Shown in pieces: positions 1 through 4,033 of a stretch of DNA of 6,786 bases. The stretch is from contig JBGCEI010000117.1 in NCBI GenBank assembly GCA_045106295.1, forward strand, positions 1 through 6,786. The letters are read 5' to 3'. Within the stretch, counting starts at the first letter, position 1. Each line of letters begins with the position of its first letter. Position numbers and translations under genes: made by a program. A model generated the notes under the pieces. The model searched no databases. It saw only the letters and a program-made list of their open reading frames with translations, and was not told where the DNA came from. Source of the DNA: WTJX01 sp045106295 (lineage in GTDB: Bacteria; Bacteroidota; Bacteroidia; Cytophagales; JAAEPT01).

Positions 1-186
1 GTTATTTTCGATCGGTAACGTAGCTTTGATATTTCGCACACTCATTTGAGCATGAAAGATAGTAAATGGCTCATCATGGGCGATAGAACGCTCACTTACA
101 AAAAATATCTTGACAATAAATCCAATTAGAAAAACTAAAAAAGGGGTTGACTTTCTATGTGTAATAAAGCGAAAGAGCTGATTCAT
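1..186 (-). CDS. GT39-type membrane glycosyltransferase, N-terminal fragment
   Basis: An open frame of 62 codons starts at the ATG complementary to 184-186 and runs off the left edge, so only the N-terminus is visible. It begins MNQLFRFITHRKS, then has one hydrophobic segment (about residues 15-30, TPFLVFLIGFIVKIFF). Next comes the acidic pair in AHDEPFTIFHAQ (about residues 36-47). A first membrane helix followed by an Asp-Glu pair in the first outer loop is the hallmark of the PMT/ArnT/GT39 superfamily, which moves sugars from polyprenyl-phosphate donors onto acceptors outside the inner membrane. The polyprenol-phosphate sugar synthase-like gene at 5483 could make such a donor, but that link is inference. 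An in-frame ATG at 223-225 would add 13 residues. I prefer 186 because a possible promoter overlaps the longer version. The family call rests on few residues. Confidence 0.62.
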   Translation of the reverse strand, partial: MNQLFRFITHRKSTPFLVFLIGFIVKIFFVSERSIAHDEPFTIFHAQMSVRNIKATLPIENN

Positions 187-204
187 GCTTATTATTTTAA
201 GAAA

Positions 205-237
205 TAAAGATACCCTTTTTTTCATTACCGTCCGAAA
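205..237 (-). promoter_or_regulatory. Possible Bacteroidota-type promoter for the GT39 gene
   Basis: Reading the minus strand, TATCTTTA (complement of 205-212) differs from the -7 consensus TAnnTTTG at one base. TTTC (complement of 234-237) lies 21 bases upstream as a weak -33 element. Transcription would start roughly 10 bases before the ATG at 186. The -33 box ends only a few bases from the presumed IS end at 242, so the promoter may depend on that junction. Two mismatches make this tentative. Confidence 0.3.
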
Positions 238-241
238 GTTT

Positions 242-265
242 GGTACTGTCCCAAAAAGTGTGTCC
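242..265 (-). mobile_element. Probable insertion-sequence terminal inverted repeat (IS256-like remnant)
   Basis: The minus strand reads GGACACACTTTTTGGGACAG followed by TACC. It looks like the terminal repeat of an IS256/Mutator-type element, and it lies where it should be: about 40 bases beyond the stop codon of the transposase-like tail at 303-443. I find no matching inverted copy on the other side within the window, so the element is a one-ended remnant. The family assignment of the terminus is from memory and was not searched. Confidence 0.45.
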
Positions 266-302
266 GTGTTTAGGGCTTTCCACTGTTCACTTCTTTTTTA
301 TT

Positions 303-443
303 TTAGTTAAAGTTAGCATCAAATTTAAAATTACTTATAGGATAGCTATAAGTTTTTTCTTCCATTTCCATCGCTACATATCCCATCAAGGTAATAGCAG
401 CTTTCGGGTTAGGTAAAGCATTTCTCATTTTTAGCGTTAACCG
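303..443 (-). pseudogene. IS256-family transposase, C-terminal remnant
   Basis: A 46-codon open frame without a start context ends in TAA (complement of 303-305). It reads MRNALPNPKAAITLMGYVAM, then EMEEKTY and a short tail ending FDANFN. In IS256/Mutator transposases the last conserved block has the form FPNP-x-A/S-xxx-L-xG-xV-x-ME-xx-EEW, and this fragment follows it closely. Upstream of 443 the frame is closed by a stop, and I find no recognisable catalytic DDE portion in any frame, so about nine tenths of the gene is missing. The likely IS end at 242-265 lies just downstream. This is the relic of an old insertion; it cannot be active. The match is by motif memory only. Confidence 0.5.
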
Positions 444-564
444 CTAGTCCTAGAGTAAAGCAGAAAGCTGCTGGTGCTAGTTTTTCAACTAGTACCTTTA
501 CATAATAGCCTGCATTTTAGTTTGTTTTAAAAACGAATCAATAAGAGACATGACCACGTTTTTT
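396..564. other. Gene-free stretch with small inverted repeats
   Basis: No coding frame is convincing between the transposase remnant and the promoter at 565. Two inverted repeats are visible: AGCAGCTTTC (396-405) against GAAAGCTGCT (463-472), a perfect 10-bp match with a 57-base loop; and CTAGTT (477-482) against AACTAG (487-492) with a 4-base loop. The first overlaps the remnant. They may be parts of the degraded mobile element; no function is assigned. Confidence 0.4.
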
Positions 565-624
565 TTTGAATGAAACTTATTTTTCATTAATTTTGTAACA
601 CTAACATGTACCTAAAACAAACTA
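518..624. repeat. 12-bp perfect inverted repeat bracketing a promoter
   Basis: TAGTTTGTTTTA at 518-529 is matched exactly in inverse by TAAAACAAACTA at 613-624, 83 bases apart. The interval contains the whole consensus promoter of the small gene at 628, and the right arm ends four bases before its ATG. The arms could be ends of a miniature mobile element that brought the promoter, or a paired region in the 5' leader. The arms are A/T-rich, so chance similarity is possible. Confidence 0.45.
565..595 (+). promoter_or_regulatory. Consensus Bacteroidota promoter of the small membrane gene
   Basis: TTTG at 565-568 and TAATTTTG at 588-595 are separated by exactly 19 bases. This matches the primary sigma factor consensus of Bacteroidota (TTTG-N19-TAnnTTTG) at every defined base. 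A start around 601-604 would leave a leader of about 25 bases before the ATG at 628. This is the best promoter in the window and strong support that the following short frame is expressed. Confidence 0.75.
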
Positions 625-627
625 GAT

Positions 628-804
628 ATGAATGACAACTTATTAACTCCGTTAATAGCAATACTTGGTTTGGTAGCTAACGAAGTACTTACTTCTTGGC
701 TTGGTCTAGCAGTTGGTGTATTTTCAGTTTTATGGCTTATCTTTCAACTAGTTAGAGGTATCATTGAATTAAGCTGGAAAATCAGAGATAGAAAAAACAA
801 ATAA
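628..804 (+). CDS. Small membrane protein, holin-like, 58 residues, unknown function
   Basis: ATG at 628 to TAA at 802-804. The product begins MNDNLLTPLIAILGLVANEV, continues with a hydrophobic segment LTSWLGLAVGVFSVLWLIF (about residues 21-39), and ends in a basic, hydrophilic tail KIRDRKNK. Residues 5-18 are also hydrophobic, so the chain could be one long helix or a two-helix hairpin with the charged tail in the cytoplasm. This resembles small phage holins and stress-type membrane peptides, but I do not recognise a family. Coding character is supported by a perfect promoter at the right distance (565-595) and by a sensible hydrophobic-then-basic layout. There is no Shine-Dalgarno sequence, as is usual in this phylum. 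It converges on the siroheme gene with 19 bases between the stops and no obvious terminator. An IS remnant lies upstream, which hints at an accessory origin. Confidence 0.62.
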   Translation: MNDNLLTPLIAILGLVANEVLTSWLGLAVGVFSVLWLIFQLVRGIIELSWKIRDRKNK

Positions 805-823
805 CCTATTAAGTCTATACTTT

Positions 824-1423
824 TTACTTCTTCGTCTTCTCCTGAAACACAGAAGTAATTTCATCTAGTTTTTTGACTTTGTATTCAAAGTCTCCTTTTA
901 GTTGATCTCGTACTCCTTTTAGTTTTTCTAATAATTGGTCTACTTCGTCTGGTAAGACATCTTCCAGCATTTCACGGATTCGTTTTGTTAAGGTAGGTGA
1001 TTTCCCATTGGATGAAATGGCTATTTTCAAGTCTCCTTTTTTAACTACTGAACTGAGGTAAAAGTCACAACTAGCGGGGGTATCTGCTACGTTTACAATT
1101 ATTTCTCTCTTTTTGGCTAGTCGCCTTACATCCTGATTTAGTTCTTTGATGGCAGTTGCTGCTATCACTAAGTCTTTCTTTTTTAAATACCGTCTGTGAA
1201 ACTTCTTCTGAATCAGGGTAATGTTATTTGGGTATTGTTTGGCTAGCTCTTTGATTTCGTCTTTAATTTCTGGAGCAACTAAAGTAATATTTGCATTGTC
1301 TGCGTGCCGAAACATCATTCCTAGTTTCTCCCAACCTACTTCTCCCCCACCTACTATCAAGGTTTGTAGTTGATCTAACTTAAAAAAAACAGGAAACAGT
1401 TGATTACCTTTTGACTCAGACAT
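824..1423 (-). CDS. sirC: Precorrin-2 dehydrogenase / sirohydrochlorin ferrochelatase (CysG N-terminal/Met8 type)
   Basis: A 199-residue protein of the stand-alone CysG-N/Met8/SirC family. These enzymes oxidise precorrin-2 to sirohydrochlorin with NAD and, in many members, insert iron to give siroheme, the cofactor of sulfite and nitrite reductases. An N-terminal Rossmann fold shows the dinucleotide motif LIVGGGEVGWEKL (residues 22-34) and the strand DLVIAAT (84-90). NVADTPASCDF (111-121) holds Asp114, equivalent to the catalytic Asp104 of CysG. SSNGKSPTLTKRIRE (137-151) is the family's SSxGxSP block. The helical C-terminus (about 155-199) is charged and lacks the methyltransferase domain of full CysG, so a separate uroporphyrinogen methyltransferase is needed and is not in this window. 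No sulfate-assimilation genes are adjacent. The ATG at 1421-1423 sits about 20 bases after a TATCTTTG promoter box. Whether it chelates iron as well as oxidising cannot be told from sequence. Confidence 0.92.
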   Translation of the reverse strand: MSESKGNQLFPVFFKLDQLQTLIVGGGEVGWEKLGMMFRHADNANITLVAPEIKDEIKELAKQYPNNITLIQKKFHRRYLKKKDLVIAATAIKELNQDVRRLAKKREIIVNVADTPASCDFYLSSVVKKGDLKIAISSNGKSPTLTKRIREMLEDVLPDEVDQLLEKLKGVRDQLKGDFEYKVKKLDEITSVFQEKTKK

Positions 1424-1449
1424 AGTTTTTATTTACTTCACTCGTAGAA

Positions 1450-1478
1450 CAAAGATACTTCTTTATTTAAATCACAAA
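1450..1478 (-). promoter_or_regulatory. Bacteroidota-type promoter of the siroheme gene
   Basis: On the minus strand TATCTTTG (complement of 1450-1457) is a perfect TAnnTTTG -7 element about 27 bases before the ATG. A TTTG -33 box is found at the complement of 1475-1478 (17-base spacer), or alternatively at 1482-1485 (24-base spacer). Neither spacing is the ideal 19, so the -7 box is the firm part of the call. Confidence 0.55.
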
Positions 1479-1564
1479 ATCCAAATTCCAAAAATCAAAC
1501 TAAAAACACAATTGACTAACTAATTCTCAGTTAGCTTGTAGACTCTATCAATCGAAAAGACAAA

Positions 1565-1595
1565 TCTGGATATTTTATAAACATCTTTACATCTG
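1565..1595 (+). promoter_or_regulatory. Possible promoter of alkB
   Basis: TCTG at 1565-1568 and TACATCTG at 1588-1595 are exactly 19 bases apart; each differs from the Bacteroidota consensus (TTTG, TAnnTTTG) by one base. Transcription would start close to 1602, leaving a leader of about ten bases before the ATG at 1613. This makes the GTG at 1604 an unlikely start. A perfect 6-bp stem (CTAACT at 1517-1522 with AGTTAG at 1530-1535) lies in the divergent spacer upstream. No damage-response box was recognised. Confidence 0.35.
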
Positions 1596-1612
1596 AAATT
1601 GTTGTGTACTAC

Positions 1613-2275
1613 ATGAACCTATTTCCAGACTTTTCTAGCCAAAACCTACTCCCAAAAAATGGTGAAGTCTACTTTTATGAAAACTATTTAACACAAAAAG
1701 AAGCAACTGACTTATTCAATTACTTGAAAGTGTTTACTTCTTGGCAGAAAGAGGAAATCACGATTTTTGGAAAAAAGATTCTTTCTCCTAGACTTACAGC
1801 CTATTATGGAGAAAAAGAATATGCTTACTCTGGCGTAGTCCATCAAGTAATTGAATATCCTGGGCTTATAAAAAAATTAATTGACAGAATAAATAATGAA
1901 TACCAAAACTCATTCAACAGCGTTCTATTAAACTATTACAGGAATGGACAAGATAGTATGGGTTGGCACCAGGACAATGAACCTGAGTTGGGTAAGAATC
2001 CTACTATTGCTTCTCTAAATTTAGGAGCTACTAGAAAATTCAGTTTCAAGCATATCGTAGAAAAAGAAAGAACGCTCTCTCTTCCACTAACAAATGGCAG
2101 TTTATTACTCATGAAAGGAGAAACACAACACAATTGGAAGCATCAGTTACCCAAGACAAAGAAAATAGTAGGTGAACGGATTAACTTAACGTTTAGAGAA
2201 ATTAAACCCGAAATATGCATTAGAGAGTCTATTCCGAATCTAACTATCTGCAAATCAGTCGCTTTGCTAGTTTAG
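1613..2275 (+). CDS. alkB: AlkB-like 2-oxoglutarate/Fe(II)-dependent dioxygenase
   Basis: A DNA/RNA alkylation-repair dioxygenase: it oxidatively removes methyl lesions such as 1-methyladenine and 3-methylcytosine using Fe(II), oxygen and 2-oxoglutarate. I start it at ATG 1613 (MNLFPDFSSQNLLP, 220 residues), which matches the usual family beginning; GTG at 1604 would add only three residues and fits the promoter less well. Visible family features, numbered from that ATG: SPRLTAYYG (58-66, substrate side), HQD with iron ligands His119 and Asp121, the distal iron ligand His177 in NWKHQLPKT, and RINLTFR (189-195), whose arginines bind 2-oxoglutarate. The layout is closer to ALKBH2/3 than to E. 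coli AlkB. The family normally ends just after RxNxTFR. Here 24 more residues (197-220) are read from the left arm of an inverted-repeat element, and the stop lies inside that element. All catalytic residues are intact, so activity is expected. Confidence 0.92.
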   Translation: MNLFPDFSSQNLLPKNGEVYFYENYLTQKEATDLFNYLKVFTSWQKEEITIFGKKILSPRLTAYYGEKEYAYSGVVHQVIEYPGLIKKLIDRINNEYQNSFNSVLLNYYRNGQDSMGWHQDNEPELGKNPTIASLNLGATRKFSFKHIVEKERTLSLPLTNGSLLLMKGETQHNWKHQLPKTKKIVGERINLTFREIKPEICIRESIPNLTICKSVALLV

Positions 2276-2376
2276 CCAATTTAACCCTAGCGTTGCTAAG
2301 CTGAAATGAGCTAAACCCCTGATTTCTTGCTAGTTAACTTCTCATAACGAATTCTAATGCAAAATCCGGGTTAAAT
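2201..2376. repeat. 176-bp imperfect palindromic element overlapping the alkB 3' end
   Basis: The left arm 2201-2258 and the reverse complement of 2319-2376 align without gaps over 58 positions, about 39 identical by hand count. The outermost parts are best conserved (ATTAAACCCG against ATTTAACCCG, then TGCATTAGA in both), as are the inner parts (TAACTA, AAATCAG). GTTTAGC (2270-2276) and GCTAAAC (2310-2316) extend the pairing inward. The right end reads CGGGTTAAAT. Read on the minus strand, the right arm encodes a peptide-like NPDFALEFVMRS followed by a stop. I recall this type of intergenic repeat from other Bacteroidota, but that is memory, not a search. The left arm supplies the last alkB codons and stop. 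The ends loosely resemble integron attC boxes (GTTRRRY and RYYYAAC with one mismatch), but no integrase or cassette is present. Confidence 0.6.
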
Positions 2377-2379
2377 AAG

Positions 2380-2451
2380 GTTTGAGACAATAGACATTAG
2401 GTTTGAAACATGGTTTATCTCATTTCAATAAACCTATCATGCACCTCAAAC
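2380..2451. repeat. Nested inverted repeats in the alkB-nadC spacer
   Basis: GTTTGAG (2380-2386) pairs with CTCAAAC (2445-2451), and inside it GGTTTAT (2412-2418) pairs with ATAAACC (2428-2434) across a 9-base loop; both are perfect 7-bp arms. TAGGTTTG at 2398-2405 fits the -7 promoter pattern, but no good -33 box is found 19 bases upstream. If it were used, the nadC transcript would have a leader of over 200 bases containing the hairpins that follow. Confidence 0.35.
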
Positions 2452-2510
2452 AGAAAATAAGAATGGTTATTTTTAAGACTGTTTATCAAAGTAGGTTAGG
2501 TGAACTCTTT

Positions 2511-2543
2511 AGTGTCGGGGTAATTTAGAGTGACCCCGACACT
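2511..2543. repeat. GC-rich perfect 11-bp hairpin, possible terminator or mobile-element end
   Basis: AGTGTCGGGGT (2511-2521) is matched exactly by ACCCCGACACT (2533-2543) around an 11-base loop. It is by far the most stable stem in the window and stands out from the AT-rich surroundings. No run of T follows on either strand, so it is not a classical intrinsic terminator, though it could still stop alkB read-through. Directly after it, 2542-2556 reads CTTTACGGCACCTCG, continuing a locally GC-rich patch to about 2560. Confidence 0.6.
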
Positions 2544-2561
2544 TTACGGCACCTCGCACCA

Positions 2562-2577
2562 TTACACGAAAGTGTAA
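2562..2577 (+). repeat. Short hairpin with a GAAA tetraloop upstream of nadC
   Basis: TTACAC (2562-2567), GAAA loop, GTGTAA (2572-2577): a perfect 6-bp stem closed by a GNRA tetraloop when transcribed rightward, 58 bases before the nadC start. An A-rich stretch follows, not a U tract. It may be part of a structured nadC leader. Between here and 2636 I see no convincing promoter; TAATTTCA at 2624-2631 is too close to the ATG and has two mismatches. Confidence 0.4.
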
Positions 2578-2635
2578 AAAGAATTATTTAGCTTCCAACT
2601 AACCATTATTCAGTATTGATTGCTAATTTCACATT

Positions 2636-3493
2636 ATGGGACTAGAATACTTATCGGAACTAACAATTAATCAGTTTATTGCTCTTTCTTTAGCAGAAGA
2701 TGTAGGAGATGGAGATCACTCTTCTTTGTGTTGTATTGATCCTTCGGTGATGAGTAAAGCGAAGCTAATTATTAAAGGAAATGGTATTCTAGCTGGTTTT
2801 AATCTAGCTGAACGTATTTTACTGCACGTAGACTCTTCTTTGAAATTCGTTCCTTTTTTAAAGGATGGAATGGCTGTAAAGTATGGTGATATCGGTTTTG
2901 AGGTACACGGAAGTGCTTTATCTATTCTAAAAGCGGAGCGTCTGTTATTGAACTGTATGCAGCGCATGAGTGGGATTGCTACTAAAACCAATCGGTTAGT
3001 AAAAATGATAGAGGGAACTAACGCAAAGCTGCTGGACACTCGAAAAACGACTCCTAATTTTAGACCTTTTGAGAAATGGGCGGTGCTAATTGGTGGAGGA
3101 AAGAATCACAGGTATAATTTGGCGGATATGATTATGCTAAAAGACAATCACATTGACTATGCGGGCGGAATTGTAAAGGCGGTAGAGAATGCTAAAACGT
3201 ATGTGAAGGAAAAAGGTTTGTCTATTGGGATAGAGGTGGAAACACGGAATTTAGCAGAGGTAAAGGAAGCGTTAAGCGTGGATGGCATTCAGCGTATTAT
3301 GTTGGATAACATGAGCTGTGAAAAAATGGTGGAAGCCATCAAGTTAATTAATGGAAAAACAGAAACGGAAGCTTCGGGTGGAATCACGGAGGAAACGATA
3401 GTGGATGTGGCAAAAACAGGAATTGACTATATTTCTATGGGTGCGTTAACACATTCGTACACTAGTTTGGATATTAGTTTAAAAGCATTCTAA
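2636..3493 (+). CDS. nadC: Nicotinate-nucleotide pyrophosphorylase (quinolinate phosphoribosyltransferase, carboxylating)
   Basis: Converts quinolinate and PRPP to nicotinate mononucleotide with loss of CO2, the entry into NAD from the de novo aspartate pathway; cytosolic, acting as a dimer or hexamer. Full length at 285 residues. The N-terminal alpha/beta sandwich holds EDVGDGDHSS (21-30). The barrel follows with ERLLLNCMQRMSGIAT (101-116), LLDTRKTTPNFRPFEKWAV (132-150) and GGGKNHR (153-159). Then come MIMLKDNHI (165-173), the acidic residues of IEVET (199-203) and MLDNMS (222-227), and the phosphate-binding EASGGI (245-250) and SMGALTHS (267-274). All expected substrate-binding Arg, Lys, His, Glu and Asp positions are present. 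Neither nadA nor nadB is nearby, so it is a lone nad gene here. It is preceded by a spacer rich in hairpins and followed by its own promoter-separated neighbour, so it is probably transcribed alone. Confidence 0.97.
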   Translation: MGLEYLSELTINQFIALSLAEDVGDGDHSSLCCIDPSVMSKAKLIIKGNGILAGFNLAERILLHVDSSLKFVPFLKDGMAVKYGDIGFEVHGSALSILKAERLLLNCMQRMSGIATKTNRLVKMIEGTNAKLLDTRKTTPNFRPFEKWAVLIGGGKNHRYNLADMIMLKDNHIDYAGGIVKAVENAKTYVKEKGLSIGIEVETRNLAEVKEALSVDGIQRIMLDNMSCEKMVEAIKLINGKTETEASGGITEETIVDVAKTGIDYISMGALTHSYTSLDISLKAF

Positions 3494-3500
3494 TAAAATA

Positions 3501-3531
3501 TTTTATCTAACTGACTTTCAGCTTATATTTG
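3501..3531 (+). promoter_or_regulatory. Bacteroidota-type promoter of the YcxB-like/hemY unit
   Basis: TATATTTG at 3524-3531 is a perfect TAnnTTTG -7 box. TTTT at 3501-3504 lies exactly 19 bases upstream and differs by one base from the TTTG -33 box. A start near 3538 gives a leader of about 16 bases before the ATG at 3554. It lies in the 60-base nadC-to-YcxB gap, so these two genes probably belong to different transcripts. Confidence 0.62.
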
Positions 3532-3553
3532 CAGCGGAATTAGGATTAAGAAA

Positions 3554-4027
3554 ATGGTAGTAAAAACAAAAAAATATCAATTAGAGTCTAAAAAATACAT
3601 CAGCCTAGCTATGGGAACTGTCATCAAGAAATATTGGTGGGCATTGCTTATTCCTATTGCTCTAGCGGCGTGTACTTTTTTAGTTCCTTCCACCAATTGG
3701 TTTTGGATCTCTGCATTAATTATTACGGCACTTTATTTTTTGTTTTGGTACATTCAGTTTGCTGGATTAACGCAAATGGAGCAGGCTAAAATGTTGTTTG
3801 AAAAGCTGGCTTACGAAATTGATAGCCGACAGATCTTAATCAAATTGAATGCGAAGCAAGGAATGCCGATCAAATGGGATCAGGTTCAAAAAGCATACGT
3901 CAAAAAGGATGCTTTCTTATTTGTAATCAATAAAGTTCAATTAGTACACTTACCTCACCGTATTTTCAATAACCCAAGTGAGATTAAGTTTGTAGAGAGT
4001 GTTCTTAAAAGGAAAAAACTGATCTAA
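3554..4027 (+). CDS. YcxB-like membrane protein
   Basis: 157 residues. A short basic N-terminus (1-25) is followed by two membrane helices (about 27-45, WWALLIPIALAACTFLV, and 49-68, WFWISALIITALYFLFWYI) joined by a very short turn. A soluble C-terminal domain of about 90 residues follows. That domain has the pattern seen in YcxB-like proteins: PIKWDQVQKAYVKKDAFLFV (105-124), then HLPHRIFNN (132-140) and a final helix. The function of the family is not established; the fold is a membrane-anchored beta domain. The stop is six bases before the hemY start and both share the upstream promoter, so the two are likely co-transcribed. That suggests, but does not show, a link to haem synthesis at the membrane. 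No signal peptide apart from the first helix. Confidence 0.72.
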   Translation: MVVKTKKYQLESKKYISLAMGTVIKKYWWALLIPIALAACTFLVPSTNWFWISALIITALYFLFWYIQFAGLTQMEQAKMLFEKLAYEIDSRQILIKLNAKQGMPIKWDQVQKAYVKKDAFLFVINKVQLVHLPHRIFNNPSEIKFVESVLKRKKLI

Positions 4028-4033
4028 TTTTTC

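Noticed and set aside
1604..1612. GTG start three codons upstream of the alkB ATG
   Set aside because: The ATG at 1613 gives the usual AlkB beginning (MNLFPDF), and the candidate promoter at 1565-1595 would start transcription almost at the GTG, so the ATG is preferred.
1936..2133. 65-codon minus-strand open frame inside alkB
   Set aside because: It lies entirely within a well-supported gene, has no domain or promoter, and its composition is that of an antisense shadow.
2201..2376. Integron attC site
   Set aside because: The ends resemble R boxes (GTTAAAT; ATTAAAC with one mismatch), but there is no integrase, no second site and no cassette layout. The flanking genes are ordinary chromosomal genes, so a generic palindromic repeat is the simpler reading.
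2511..2543. Classical intrinsic terminator
   Set aside because: The stem is strong, but no T tract follows it on either strand, so I list it as a repeat and mention termination only as a possibility.
2542..2556. Cloning-vector (f1 origin) contamination
   Set aside because: Only 15 bases match the remembered f1 sequence and the flanks diverge at once on both sides, so a vector join is not supported.
2716..3039. 107-codon minus-strand open frame inside nadC
   Set aside because: The nadC frame on the other strand is fully conserved in motif order; the antisense frame encodes no recognisable pattern.
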